A DNA stretch of 36,201 nt from JAYVYM01 sp046593925 (GCA_046593925.1 JBKJQN010000091.1:1-36201); one strand, 5' to 3'; shown: positions 9,525-18,169, counted from the first letter of the stretch. The notes: generated from the letters alone by a model not told the origin. Translations and numbers: made by a program.

Positions 9525-10412
9525 TCAGGGCAGCCGGTTGATGGCGTGGTCGACGGTGCCCCACAGGTGCTGCACGGCGTAGGCACGGTAGGGCGACCAG
9601 CGGGCCGCCCGGGCCAGCAGCTGCGCACCCTTGCCCAGGCCGAGCGCGAGCGCAGCGGCGGCGACCCCCAGGTCGCCGGGCAGGAAGGCGTCGGGGTCGC
9701 CCAGGGCGCGCATCGCGATGGTGCCGGCGGTCCACGGGCCGATGCCGGGCAGCCGCAGCAGGACGGCGCGGGTGGCGGCGCGGTCGGCGCCCGGCGAGAG
9801 GTCGAGGTGGCCGTCGTCGAGCGCGCGGGCCAACCCGAGCAGGGTCCTGCGCCTGGAGCCCGGCAGGGCGAGCAGCCCCTCGTCGACCCCTGCCACTGCC
9901 GCGGCGGTGGGGAACAGGGAGGTCAGTCCGCCGCCGGGGTCGCGGACCGGCTCGCCGACGGCCTGCACGAGGCGCCCGGCGTGCGTACGGGCCGCGGCGG
10001 TGCTGACCTGCTGGCCGAGGACGGCGCGCAGCGCAAGCTCCGCGCCGTCGACCGTGCGCGGAACCCGGCGGCCCGGCACCGCCGCGACCCACGGGGCGAG
10101 CGCCTCGTCCTCGGCGAGCCGGGCGTCGACCGGCGCCGGGTCGGTGTCCAGGTCGAGCAGGAACCGGCAGCGGGCCACCGCTTCCGCCTGGTCGCCTGGG
10201 TCCGTCAGCCAGAGCCGGCAGCCGACATCGGCCGTACCGGGTGCCAGCGCGACCAGCCCCGGACCGCGGGCCAGCCGCAGGGTGCGGCGGTACGCACCGT
10301 CGCGCCACTCCTCGACACCCGGCACCGCCGTGGCGGCGAGATGCCCGAACAGCTGGTCGGCGTGCCACGGCTGCATCAGGCTCAGCCGCAGCTCCACCGG
10401 TTCATCGCGCAC
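9525..10412 (-). CDS. alkA: DNA-3-methyladenine glycosylase II (AlkA-type)
   Basis: Protein of 295 aa. An AlkA-type N-terminal domain (LSLMQPWHADQLFGHLAATAVPGVEEW, then YRRTLRLARGPG) is followed by the helix-hairpin-helix GPD domain with LPGIGPWTAGTIAMRALGD. The catalytic Asp is D247 in FLPGDLGV, equivalent to D238 of E. coli AlkA. It excises alkylated bases such as 3-methyladenine. The Ada methyl-acceptor/regulator domains that are often fused in actinobacteria are absent. The GTG at 10412 is chosen because an AGGA motif lies just upstream and the family N-terminus follows at once. A longer open frame to 10547 adds 45 residues that do not look like AlkA. It is divergent from the SpoIIE-type phosphatase. 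Confidence 0.87.
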   Translation of the reverse strand: MRDEPVELRLSLMQPWHADQLFGHLAATAVPGVEEWRDGAYRRTLRLARGPGLVALAPGTADVGCRLWLTDPGDQAEAVARCRFLLDLDTDPAPVDARLAEDEALAPWVAAVPGRRVPRTVDGAELALRAVLGQQVSTAAARTHAGRLVQAVGEPVRDPGGGLTSLFPTAAAVAGVDEGLLALPGSRRRTLLGLARALDDGHLDLSPGADRAATRAVLLRLPGIGPWTAGTIAMRALGDPDAFLPGDLGVAAAALALGLGKGAQLLARAARWSPYRAYAVQHLWGTVDHAINRLP

Positions 10413-10589
10413 ACGCCATCCTGCTGCCTTGAGCCGGTTCGTCACGAAGCGAACCGCACCCGGCGTAGCCGGATGGGGCCGGACGGGTGACAAATACCGG
10501 CGAGCGGATGCGGCCGGTGGCGTGTCCGCCATATATTGCCCCCGCAAGGGCGCCCGTGTCGGAGCCCGGTGGCGGTCAGGGCGTAGACG

Positions 10590-12623
10590 ATGTCAGGGCT
10601 CGACAGCGTGACAGCCGCCGCCGTCCTCGCGTGCGGAACCGCCGCGGCGGCCGCCAGCATCTTCGTGTGGTCGCGGCGGCAAGGGGGTGCCGGGACATCG
10701 CTGGCCGCGATGCTGGCCGCTCTCGCCATCTGGAACCTCGCGTACGGCGCGGAGCTGCTGGCCACCGCCCCCGACTGGCGGATCGCCCTCGGCGATCTGA
10801 AATACGTCGGGATCTGCGGTCTCACCCCTGCCTGGCTGACATTCATCCTGTTCTGGACCGGCCGAGGTCACCGGGTCACGCGCGGTCTGCTCGCGGTGCT
10901 CGCGGTCGAGCCGATCGTGGTGCTGGTGCTGCTCGCCGTACCGGGCAGCCACGATCTGGTACGGCACCTGCCGGTCGGGACCGGGGACCCACTGCGGGCC
11001 GAGGTGGCCGTCGGCCCGGCCTTCTGGGCGCACCTGGTGTACACCGACGTCCTGCTGTTGCCGGCGACGGGCCTGTTCATCGCCTCGCTGCTGCAGCGAT
11101 CCCGGGCGTACTGGCTGCAGGCGGCCGCGTTGGTGGTGGCCGCTGTCCTGCCGTGGGTCGCCAACCTGTTGTTCATCTGCTCGGTCGGGCCGTTCGGCCG
11201 GGTGGACCTCACCCCGGTGGTGTTCACGGTGACCGGCCTGATCCTGGCCTGGGGACTGTTCGAGCGGCGGCTCCTGCGCCTCGAGCCACTCGCCCGCCAA
11301 CTGGTCGTCGAGCAGATGACCGACGGGGTGCTGGTGCTCGATGCGTTCGGCCACCTGAGCGACGTCAACCCGGCCGGCCTCGCCGTCCTCGGCGGACAGC
11401 GCGCGCGGCTGCTCGGCCGCCGCGCCGCTGAGCTGCTGCCCGCCGAGGTGCTCGCCTCGGGCGGCGCGGAGGTGCTGCTCGGCGACCGCGCGTACGAGGT
11501 CACTGACATACCTCTCCCGGGTCGTCGCCGAGCCCCGGCAGGCCGGCTGATCGTGCTCCGCGACGTCACCGAGCGGTCCAGGCTGGACCGGCGCCTACGC
11601 GAGCTGCTCGCCGAGCAGGCCCGGGTCGCCGAACAGCTGTCGTCGAGCCTGCGACCGGCGACGCTGCCCGACGTGCCGGGGCTGCGGCTCGCAGCCCGTT
11701 TCCGACCGACCGGCGACGGCCGCGAGATCGGGGGCGACTTCTACGAGGTGTTCGCGGTGGGCGAGGAGTGGGCCTTCACCCTCGGCGATGTCAGCGGCAA
11801 GGGCGCGAAGGCAGCGGCCATCACCGCACACGCCCGGTACACGCTGCGCACCCTGGTGCTTGCGGGGGCCCATCCGGCGGAGGCGCTGAGGCAGCTGCAC
11901 CTGCTGATCGCCGGTGTCCTCGATGACGAGACCTACCTGACGGTCGCGCACGGCAGGGTGCGCCTGACGCCGGCCGGCGCCACCGTCGTGCTGGCGCTCG
12001 GCGGCCACCCGCAGCCGCTCGTCGTGCGCGCCCAGGGCGGGGTCGAGCCGGTCGGGGTGCCAGGCTCGGCGATCGGGCTGCTCGACACCGTGGACATCGA
12101 GTCGGTACAGGTTCGGCTAGGCCCCCGCGACGCGCTCTGCGTCTTCACCGACGGGATCTCCGAGGCGCGGACCGGTGCGGCGCTGTACGGCGAGGCCGGC
12201 TTGTCGAGCACCCTCGCGCGCTGCGCCGGGAAGCCCGCCGACGAGCTGGCCCAGGCTCTGCTCGACGAGGTACTCGGGCTGCCGGGTCCGCTGCCGGTGG
12301 ACGACATCGCGCTGCTCATCCTGCAGCCCGCCGTCGGGGCGGCCGTCCCGTTTGCCGCCCCGCGCCCGCGTCAGAGCAGCCACACCGACGCTGACGCCGG
12401 TACGCAGAGCACCCCGTCCGCCAGCCCGGCGCCGTCCGCCGTCGACATCAGCAGCTCACCAGCCGGGACGGCCATCTCGACGTCCTCACCGAGCGTGTTC
12501 AGCACCACGACGAGCCCGCCCTCGCGGACCAGCGCCAGCACACCGTCGGGCCCGGCGAGCCAGCTCACCCCCCGGCCGAGCCCCGGCAGCAGCGACCGTC
12601 GCAGCGCCAGCAGCCCGCGGTAG
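10590..12623 (+). CDS. 7TM-PAS-SpoIIE (PP2C-type) serine phosphatase
   Basis: Protein of 677 aa. Seven hydrophobic segments (about residues 5-225) match the 7TM sensor region found N-terminal to some histidine kinases. A PAS-like domain follows (EQMTDGVLVLDAFGHLSDVNPAG), then a coiled segment and a SpoIIE phosphatase domain (about 340-580). That domain has the acidic motifs GGDFYE, LGDVSGKG, VFTDGISEAR and PVDDIALLIL. Such proteins usually dephosphorylate anti-sigma-factor antagonists in partner-switching stress pathways; no partner gene is adjacent. The SpoIIE domain ends near 12330, but the frame stays open for about 97 more codons, giving a Ser/Thr/Pro-rich tail that is antisense to the alpha-glucosidase gene. 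The tail may be read-through without function. Confidence 0.9.
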   Translation: MSGLDSVTAAAVLACGTAAAAASIFVWSRRQGGAGTSLAAMLAALAIWNLAYGAELLATAPDWRIALGDLKYVGICGLTPAWLTFILFWTGRGHRVTRGLLAVLAVEPIVVLVLLAVPGSHDLVRHLPVGTGDPLRAEVAVGPAFWAHLVYTDVLLLPATGLFIASLLQRSRAYWLQAAALVVAAVLPWVANLLFICSVGPFGRVDLTPVVFTVTGLILAWGLFERRLLRLEPLARQLVVEQMTDGVLVLDAFGHLSDVNPAGLAVLGGQRARLLGRRAAELLPAEVLASGGAEVLLGDRAYEVTDIPLPGRRRAPAGRLIVLRDVTERSRLDRRLRELLAEQARVAEQLSSSLRPATLPDVPGLRLAARFRPTGDGREIGGDFYEVFAVGEEWAFTLGDVSGKGAKAAAITAHARYTLRTLVLAGAHPAEALRQLHLLIAGVLDDETYLTVAHGRVRLTPAGATVVLALGGHPQPLVVRAQGGVEPVGVPGSAIGLLDTVDIESVQVRLGPRDALCVFTDGISEARTGAALYGEAGLSSTLARCAGKPADELAQALLDEVLGLPGPLPVDDIALLILQPAVGAAVPFAAPRPRQSSHTDADAGTQSTPSASPAPSAVDISSSPAGTAISTSSPSVFSTTTSPPSRTSASTPSGPASQLTPRPSPGSSDRRSASSPR

Positions 12624-13894
12624 GCCTGCAGCACCGGCGGCTCGAGGTCGACGGCCTTGGCCGCGGCGTCCGGGCCCACCGGCAGCCACGGCGTGCCGGT
12701 GCTGAAGCCGAGCCCCGGGGCGGTCGCCTCCCACGGCATCGGCGTACGGCAGCCGTCGCGCCCGGCGAGGGTGTGCCCGCTGCGCCGCCAGATCGGGTCC
12801 TGGCGCAGCTCGGGTGGCACGTCGGCCTCCTCGAGCCCCAGCTCTTCGCCCTGGTAGAGGTATGTCGCACCCGGCAGCGCCAGCAGCAGGGCGGTGACCG
12901 ACAGGCCGCGCCGCACCCCGAGCTGCCCCCCGCCGTACCGCGTTGCGTGCCGGACCAGGTCGTGGTTGGACAGCACCCACGTCGGTGTGGCGAAGCGCTC
13001 CAGCGCCTCACGGACGGCTGCCCCGAGCTCGGCGGCGTCGTACCCGCAGCGCATCACGGTGAAGTTGAACGCCTGGTGTAGCCGGTGCGGTCCGACGTAT
13101 TCGGCGACCCTGGCGACGTCGTACAGGAACACCTCACCGACGAGCATCCGCGGCGGGTCGTAGCTGTCGGTCAGCCGCCGCCAGTCCTCGTACACGGCAA
13201 ACACCTCGTCCTGGTCCCACACGTGCCGCCGCTCGTCCGGGATGCCCGGCAGCGGTTCCGGCAGCTCGCCCTCGTCGGCGAGGTCGGCGCGCTTGTACAG
13301 CGCGTGGGCGACGTCGATCCGGAATCCGTCGACGCCCCGGTCGAGCCAGAAGGCCAGGACCTCGAGCCAGTACCCGTGGACGTCCCGGTTGGTCCAGTCC
13401 AGGTCGGGCTGCCCGACGTCGAACAGGTGCAGGTACCAGGCGCCGTCGGGCACCTGAGTCCACGCCGGCCCACCGAAGACGCTCTGCCAGTCGTTGGGCG
13501 GGCCGCCGTCGCGGCCGGGCCGGAACAGGTACCGCCCGCGCAGTGGCGAGGCGGGATCGGCCAGCGCTTCGACGAACCAGGGGTGGGCGCTGGAGGTGTG
13601 GTTGGGCACGACGTCGATCAGCACGCGCAGCCCGCAGGCGTGCGCGTCGGCGAGCAGCGCGTCGAATGTCTCGAGCGTGCCGAACAGTGGGTCGACGTCG
13701 CAGGGGTCGGCGACGTCGTAGCCGTGGTCGGCCATCGGCGAGTGGTAGAACGGGGTCAGCCACACCGCGTCGACCCCGAGCCCGGCCAGGTACGGCAGCC
13801 TGCGCCGCACCCCCGCGAGATCGCCGACGCCGTCGCCGTCGCTGTCGGAGAACGAGCGGACGTAGATCTCGTACACGGCGCTGTCCCAGGTCAC
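12371..13894 (-). CDS. Alpha-glucosidase (GH13, oligo-1,6-/alpha-1,4-glucosidase type)
   Basis: Protein of 507 aa with a GH13 barrel from the N-terminus (WDSAVYEIYVRSFSDSDGDG). The triad is complete: nucleophile D194 in DGFRIDVAH, acid/base E254 in MLVGEVFL and D312 in LSNHDLVRH. QGEELGL and a short C-terminal beta domain follow. It probably releases glucose from malto- or isomalto-oligosaccharides in the cytoplasm, as no signal peptide is present. The GTG start lies 2 bp after the stop of the upstream gene, so it is translationally coupled. The last 253 bp overlap the 3' end of the SpoIIE-phosphatase frame on the other strand; the glucosidase C-terminus looks normal there, so it is the conserved partner. 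Confidence 0.92.
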   Translation of the reverse strand: MTWDSAVYEIYVRSFSDSDGDGVGDLAGVRRRLPYLAGLGVDAVWLTPFYHSPMADHGYDVADPCDVDPLFGTLETFDALLADAHACGLRVLIDVVPNHTSSAHPWFVEALADPASPLRGRYLFRPGRDGGPPNDWQSVFGGPAWTQVPDGAWYLHLFDVGQPDLDWTNRDVHGYWLEVLAFWLDRGVDGFRIDVAHALYKRADLADEGELPEPLPGIPDERRHVWDQDEVFAVYEDWRRLTDSYDPPRMLVGEVFLYDVARVAEYVGPHRLHQAFNFTVMRCGYDAAELGAAVREALERFATPTWVLSNHDLVRHATRYGGGQLGVRRGLSVTALLLALPGATYLYQGEELGLEEADVPPELRQDPIWRRSGHTLAGRDGCRTPMPWEATAPGLGFSTGTPWLPVGPDAAAKAVDLEPPVLQAYRGLLALRRSLLPGLGRGVSWLAGPDGVLALVREGGLVVVLNTLGEDVEMAVPAGELLMSTADGAGLADGVLCVPASASVWLL

Positions 13895-13896
13895 GG

Positions 13897-14400
13897 CTAG
13901 CCGTTGCCCACCTGCACCTCGGGGGACACCCGTATAATCCGGGCGATCAGCGCCCGGGCCACGTCGTCGCGCCGGCCCGACAGCTGACCCGACCTGGCGA
14001 TACGCACCGGGCCGGCGACCCGACCGGGCCGTTCGTCGCCGAGCGCCACCGCGGCGTACTCGGGTGGCGCCAGCAGCCGCACCTCGATGTCGCCGTCCGG
14101 GCAGTGCAACGTGAGCCGGCCGGCGCGCGCCCAGCGGGTCAGCCCGGTCACCTTCAGGGTGCTGCGCACCGGTGGCCGGCCGCCACGCAGCACCACCCGG
14201 TCGGCGCTGCAGCGCACCCCCACGAGGCGGTCGCAGGCGTCCCAGCCCAGCAGCTCCAGGGGGAGCAGCGGGCCCCGATCGGCACCATCGGGCTCCTCCG
14301 GGGCGAGCGGTGGACCGTCGGCGACCTTCAGCAACCGATCTTCGTGGACCAGCGGCTGCTCGGGCTCGGGTCCAGCCGGCTCGGGCGCAGGGTCAGCCAC
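13897..14400 (-). CDS. Hypothetical protein between ferrochelatase and alpha-glucosidase
   Basis: Protein of 167 aa that I do not recognise. The N-terminus is acidic and Pro-rich (ADPAPEPAGPEPEQP). The rest looks like a beta-rich soluble domain (LVGVRCSADRVVLRGGRPPV, LTLHCPDGDIEVRLLAPP) with an Arg-rich helix near the end. There is no signal peptide or membrane segment. The GTG at 14400 overlaps the last 8 bp of ferrochelatase, a typical coupled start, whereas a longer frame upstream only shadows ferrochelatase. Its own TAG lies 2 bp before the glucosidase GTG. The tight packing on both sides supports a real gene in the order ferrochelatase, this gene, glucosidase. Confidence 0.7.
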   Translation of the reverse strand: MADPAPEPAGPEPEQPLVHEDRLLKVADGPPLAPEEPDGADRGPLLPLELLGWDACDRLVGVRCSADRVVLRGGRPPVRSTLKVTGLTRWARAGRLTLHCPDGDIEVRLLAPPEYAAVALGDERPGRVAGPVRIARSGQLSGRRDDVARALIARIIRVSPEVQVGNG

Positions 14401-15460
14401 GGGGCGGCGGCGGCGGGCAGCAGCCCGCCGGGCAGCGGTCGTGGGTCGCGACACCACCGTGCTCGAGCAGCTCCGCGGGCGCCTCGAGCCGCTCAACCAC
14501 CAGGTCGCGCAGCATGGCCACGAACTGCGGGTCGGTGCCGACCGTCGGCGCACGGGTGACGACCAGGCCGGGCAGGTCTTCGCGGACCCGCTGCTGGGCC
14601 TGCAGATCCAGGTCGTACAGCACCTCGACGTGGTCGCTGGTGAACCCGATCGGCACCATCACCGCCTCCCGGACGCCCTGGGCGTGCAGCTCGGCCAGCC
14701 GGTCACCCACATCGGGCTCGAGCCACGGGACCTGCGGGGGGCCGCTGCGCGACTGGAAGACCAGCTCCCAGTCCAGCCCGCCGCCGGCCCGGTCGACGAC
14801 GCCCTGCGCCGCGGCCCGCAGCGCGGTGAGGTAGCCGTCGCCGTCCGGACCCGAGCTGCGGGCCATCACCTCCGGCACCGAGTGCGCGGTGAACAGCACC
14901 CGGGCCTGCCGCGACGGCAGCACCGAGACCAGCCCGCGCGCCATCACGTCGAGGAAGCCGTCGGTGGCCCAGTAGTGCCGCAGCTTGGTGACGACCGGGC
15001 CGACGCCGGCCCGCGCGCGCCAGACGTCCTCGCGGTACTGCCGGCAGCCGCTGTACGACGGGAAGGCACTGGTCATGATCGCCAGCGCGTGTCGCACCCC
15101 GTCGGCGCGCATCTGCGCGAGCGTGTCCGTCAGGTACGGGTGCCAGTTGCGGTTGCCCCAGTAGATCGGCAGGGCTGGGCCGCGGGCTGCGAGCTCGGTC
15201 TCCAGAGCCGCCTTGAGGTCGCGGGCCTGCTGGTTGATGGGGCTGACCCCGCCGAAGACGTCGAGGTAGTGCCGGCTCACCTCGGCAAGCCGCTCCGGCG
15301 GGATCCCGCGGCCGCGGGTGACGTTCTCCATGAAAGGCAGCACGTCCTGCGGCGCCTCCGGGCCGCCGAACGACACCAGCAGCAACGCGTCGACCGGCGG
15401 GGCGTCTGCGGGGCGTTCGTCGAGGCCGTCGTACGTGCTGTCGCGGGTCGGGGAGCTCAC
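14393..15460 (-). CDS. cpfC: Ferrochelatase (coproporphyrin III / protoporphyrin type)
   Basis: Protein of 355 aa of the ferrochelatase family. Hallmarks are ALLLVSFGGPEAPQDVLPFMENV, a GGVSPINQQ motif, YWGNRNWHPY, MTSAFPSYSGCRQYRED, FTAHSVPEVM and PIGFTSDHVEVLYDLD, the last holding the conserved His and Glu of the active site. Actinobacteria use the coproporphyrin-dependent haem route, so iron insertion into coproporphyrin III is the likely reaction; this is family knowledge. SGCRQY and the C-terminal DRCPAGCC supply four Cys that could bind the 2Fe-2S cluster known in actinobacterial enzymes. The GTG at 15460 is chosen because the family start follows after a short acidic leader; the longer open frame upstream overlaps the divergent gene. 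First of a three-gene unit. Confidence 0.92.
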   Translation of the reverse strand: MSSPTRDSTYDGLDERPADAPPVDALLLVSFGGPEAPQDVLPFMENVTRGRGIPPERLAEVSRHYLDVFGGVSPINQQARDLKAALETELAARGPALPIYWGNRNWHPYLTDTLAQMRADGVRHALAIMTSAFPSYSGCRQYREDVWRARAGVGPVVTKLRHYWATDGFLDVMARGLVSVLPSRQARVLFTAHSVPEVMARSSGPDGDGYLTALRAAAQGVVDRAGGGLDWELVFQSRSGPPQVPWLEPDVGDRLAELHAQGVREAVMVPIGFTSDHVEVLYDLDLQAQQRVREDLPGLVVTRAPTVGTDPQFVAMLRDLVVERLEAPAELLEHGGVATHDRCPAGCCPPPPPRG

Positions 15461-15511
15461 CGGTCGATCCTCCCCGGGGCGACCGCGGGCCGCACGTCGT
15501 ACGGTCTGCGG

Positions 15512-16222
15512 GTGCCCGGACCCGTCGCCCTGGTTGGTAGCGGGGAGTACCTCGAGGTGATGGCCCCGACCGAGACGGCGTTGCTCGCAGGTCGCATGCC
15601 CCGGTACGTACAGATCCCGACCGCCGCAGCCCCCGAGGGCGAGGCGTCGCTGGCCCGCTGGGTGGCGCTCGGCGTGGAGCAGGCCGCCCGGATCGGCGTC
15701 GAGGCCGTGTCGCTGGTCGTCAGGGACCGGGCCGAGGCCGACGATCCGGCGCTGGCCGGGCTCGTCGACGGGGCCGGCCTGATCTACCTCTCCGGCGGCA
15801 GCCCGCCGTACTGCGCCGCGACCCTGCGTGGCACCCGGGTGTGGGACGCGGTCCTGACGGCGTGGCGAGGCGGCGCGGCGCTCGCCGGATGCAGCGCCGG
15901 CGCGATGTCGCTGACCTCGTGGGTGCCGGACCTGCGGCACCCCACCCGGTCCGCCGACGTCGGCCTCGGTGTGGTGCCGGACGTACGGGTCATCCCGCAC
16001 TTCGACCGCTTGCTCGGCTGGCTACCCGACCTGGTGTCCCGCTACCTGGTCCGGGTGCCGGACGGTACCGGCGTCGTCGGGGTTGACGAGGACACCGCGG
16101 TCGTGTGGGACGGCGCCGCCTGGACCGTCTCCGGTCGGCAGTCGGCCTGGCTGCTGTCCCGCGACGGGCGGCAGGGCTTCGCGGCCGGCGAGACCGTGCC
16201 GCTGCCCCCACCTGCGGACTGA
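15512..16222 (+). CDS. Type 1 glutamine amidotransferase-like / peptidase S51 family protein
   Basis: Protein of 236 aa with the class I glutamine-amidotransferase-like fold of peptidase S51 (dipeptidase E / cyanophycinase relatives). VALVGSGEYLEVM starts the fold. The nucleophile elbow is GCSAGAM with S128, and H163 in VIPHFDRL is the likely catalytic His. LIYLSGGSPPYC is the ligand-side loop. Ser rather than Cys at the elbow argues for a peptidase and against an amidotransferase. Cyanophycin use is not implied, because no cyanophycin synthetase is nearby. The GTG at 15512 directly precedes the first strand; a long frame further upstream is antisense to ferrochelatase. It is divergent from ferrochelatase with a 51-bp gap. 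Confidence 0.82.
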   Translation: MPGPVALVGSGEYLEVMAPTETALLAGRMPRYVQIPTAAAPEGEASLARWVALGVEQAARIGVEAVSLVVRDRAEADDPALAGLVDGAGLIYLSGGSPPYCAATLRGTRVWDAVLTAWRGGAALAGCSAGAMSLTSWVPDLRHPTRSADVGLGVVPDVRVIPHFDRLLGWLPDLVSRYLVRVPDGTGVVGVDEDTAVVWDGAAWTVSGRQSAWLLSRDGRQGFAAGETVPLPPPAD

Positions 16223-16295
16223 GCCTGCCGAGTGAGCCGGGTGATCGATGTTGGCCCGATTGGCCGGTGCCGGGGCCCTGCGGCACCCTGACGGC

Positions 16296-16493
16296 GTGAC
16301 GATCTTCCTGCCCCTGGTGCTGCTCGGGCCGGTGCTGCTGCTGCTGACCGCCGTGCTGGCGCTCGGCGCGCACGGGCCGCTCGGGTGGGTGGCCGCCGCG
16401 GGGCTGCTGGCGGTCGTGGTCTGGGTCAGCCGCTGGACCGGGCGGGCCGCGTGGGCATGGTGGGTGTCGACCAAGGCGCCGCCCCGGCACTGA
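16296..16493 (+). CDS. Small membrane protein, two predicted transmembrane segments
   Basis: Short gene of 65 codons starting at GTG 16296. The product has two hydrophobic stretches (FLPLVLLGPVLLLLTAVLAL, then a Trp- and Val-rich stretch from LGWVAAAGLLAVVVWVS) and a short basic C-terminus. No family is recognised. It lies in a 317-bp gap between two same-strand genes and its codon use fits the window. An in-frame ATG at 16248 would add 16 residues without hydrophobic character. Coding is likely but not certain. Confidence 0.5.
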   Translation: MTIFLPLVLLGPVLLLLTAVLALGAHGPLGWVAAAGLLAVVVWVSRWTGRAAWAWWVSTKAPPRH

Positions 16494-16539
16494 CCGCCTG
16501 CCCCGGTACGGTCGGGGTCCCCCGAGCCAGGAGCCCTGC

Positions 16540-17493
16540 GTGCGAGCCATCCAGATCACCGAGTTCGGCGGGCCCGAGGTCCTGCGCCTGGTCGACCTGC
16601 CGGACCCCGAAGCCCCCGCCGGCTTTGTGGTGCTCGACGCGACCAGCGCCGGCGTCAACTACGCCGACACCCATCAGATCGAGGACAGCTATCTCTCGAG
16701 CACCCAGCTGCCGATGGTCCCGGGCTCGGAGGTTGCCGGCACGCTGCCGGACGGCCGCCGGGTGGCGGGCTTCACGATGTCCGGTGGGTACGCGGAGAAG
16801 GCTGCCGTACACCCGTCCGCGGTGTTCGACCTGCCGGCCGCGGTGACGGACGGCCAGGCCCTGTCGCTGCTCGTGCAGGGCCTGACTGCCTGGCATCTGC
16901 TGCGCACGTCGACGCACCTGGCGCCGGGCGAGTCGGTCGTCGTACACGCCGCGGCCGGTGGTGTCGGTACCCTCGCGGTCCAGCTGGCGAAGGCCTGGGG
17001 TGCCGGCCGGGTGATCGGAGTCGCGTCGTCACCTGACAAGCGCGCGCTGGCCGAGTCGCTCGGCGCCGACGTCACCGTCGACGCCGGTGAGACCGACCTC
17101 AAGGGCGCGCTCGAGGCGGCGAACGGCGGGCGCAAGGTCGACGTGGTGCTCGAGATGGTCGGCGGCCCGACGTTCGACGCTTCCCTCGCAGCGCTGGCGC
17201 CGTTCGGGCGGCTGGCGACGTTCGGGATGGCTTCGCGCACGCCCCCGAGCCCGATCGACCCTGGTGCGCTCATGTCGCGCAGCCGCGCGGTCGTCGGCTT
17301 CTGGCTGGCGCACTGCTTCGGCCGGCCTGAGCTGCTGGGCCCGCAGATGGCCGAGCTGCTCGCCATGGTCGAGACCGGGACGTTGCGCCCGCAGGTCGGC
17401 GGGGCGTACGCGCTGGGCGACGCCGCGAAGGCCCACGAGGCGCTCCGCGACCGGTCCAGCACCGGCAAGCTCATCCTGGACTGCACGCGATAG
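16540..17493 (+). CDS. Zinc-independent quinone oxidoreductase (MDR superfamily)
   Basis: Protein of 317 aa of the medium-chain dehydrogenase/reductase superfamily, quinone oxidoreductase group. The N-terminal GroES-like domain has QITEFGGPEVL and AGVNYADTHQIEDSY. The cofactor domain has VVVHAAAGGVGTLAVQLAK near residue 130, the nucleotide-binding loop, and then LEMVGGPTFD. The C-terminus has GKLILD. The Cys and His ligands of zinc alcohol dehydrogenases are absent. It probably transfers hydride from NADPH to a quinone or enone. The GTG at 16540 matches the standard MRAIQ-like N-terminus. It is convergent with the acyltransferase 34 bp downstream. Confidence 0.9.
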   Translation: MRAIQITEFGGPEVLRLVDLPDPEAPAGFVVLDATSAGVNYADTHQIEDSYLSSTQLPMVPGSEVAGTLPDGRRVAGFTMSGGYAEKAAVHPSAVFDLPAAVTDGQALSLLVQGLTAWHLLRTSTHLAPGESVVVHAAAGGVGTLAVQLAKAWGAGRVIGVASSPDKRALAESLGADVTVDAGETDLKGALEAANGGRKVDVVLEMVGGPTFDASLAALAPFGRLATFGMASRTPPSPIDPGALMSRSRAVVGFWLAHCFGRPELLGPQMAELLAMVETGTLRPQVGGAYALGDAAKAHEALRDRSSTGKLILDCTR

Positions 17494-17527
17494 GACTCGC
17501 CGCGGACGGCACGCGCCAGGCCCGGCG

Positions 17528-18169
17528 TCAGGCGGTCTGCTCCTGCGGGGGCTGCTCGACGACCGCGACTTTCGGGCATGGGCACCACGCGTCGTGCCAG
17601 GCACGTCGGCAGCCCGGCGGGTAGCTCAGCGGGCGGACCACGCGCGCCGGGTTGCCGGCGACCAGCACGTCGTCCGGTACGTCGCGGGTGACGACCGCGC
17701 CAGCCGCGACCATGACGCGCTTGCCGATGGTGACGCCCGGCAGCACCATCGCCCGCGCGCCGAGCCAGCAGCCATCACCTATCCGGACCGGGGCCTCGAC
17801 GTGCTCGCCGCCTTCCAAACCGTGGCTGTTGCTGTCGACGACGTAGACCTCGTTGGCGAAGGCCACGTCGTCCCCGATGACGATCTCCTTCACCGAGATG
17901 ATGACTGTCCCGCAGTTGACGAAGACGCGGTCCCCGATCCGCAGCCGGCCCCAGCCGCTGATCAGGGTCTGCCGGTGACCGGACCACACCTTGAAGTCGT
18001 CACCGACCTCCAGGTCGCTGGCATCGACCGTGGGTGAGCCCAGCACGTGGGCCCGTGCGCCGAGCCGGGCGACCCGGCGCAGCGACCAGCGGGCTTTCGC
18101 GCTCTGCCGGACGGCCGCGGCCTGCCACCGCAGCTCGGTACGGCGACGCTGCCAATCGGTCTGATCCAC
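17528..18169 (-). CDS. Hexapeptide-repeat acyltransferase (maltose/galactoside O-acetyltransferase-like)
   Basis: Protein of 213 aa with a left-handed beta-helix made of hexapeptide repeats (VGDDFKVWSG, IGDRVFVNCG, IGDDVAFANE, IGDGCWLGARAMVLPG, IGKRVMVAAGAVVTRDV). The His in VDSNSHGL is the usual catalytic base of this family, and the end AGNPARVVRPL is typical. It probably acetylates a sugar or sugar nucleotide using acetyl-CoA. The C-terminal tail WHDAWCPCPKVAVVEQPPQ is Cys-containing and not part of the fold. The GTG at 18169 is chosen because it gives a compact helical leader. The frame stays open far upstream but there it crosses the divergent zinc-ribbon gene. 41 bp separate the two divergent starts. 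Confidence 0.87.
   Translation of the reverse strand: MDQTDWQRRRTELRWQAAAVRQSAKARWSLRRVARLGARAHVLGSPTVDASDLEVGDDFKVWSGHRQTLISGWGRLRIGDRVFVNCGTVIISVKEIVIGDDVAFANEVYVVDSNSHGLEGGEHVEAPVRIGDGCWLGARAMVLPGVTIGKRVMVAAGAVVTRDVPDDVLVAGNPARVVRPLSYPPGCRRAWHDAWCPCPKVAVVEQPPQEQTA

Noticed and set aside
10435..10454. GGTTCG / CGAACC dyad near the alkA start as a LexA/SOS-box-like operator
   Set aside because: It overlaps neither a recognisable promoter nor the actinobacterial SOS box spacing (GAAC-n4-GTTC); the 6-bp arms are too short to support a call.
10585..10605. GACGATGTCAGG at the SpoIIE start as a third copy of the dispersed repeat
   Set aside because: Only about ten bases match one arm of the dyad, with no match to the 70-bp body; chance similarity at the start codon.
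14087..15511. 475-residue N-terminal extension of the S51-like peptidase
   Set aside because: It is antisense to ferrochelatase; the peptidase fold starts exactly at GTG 15512.
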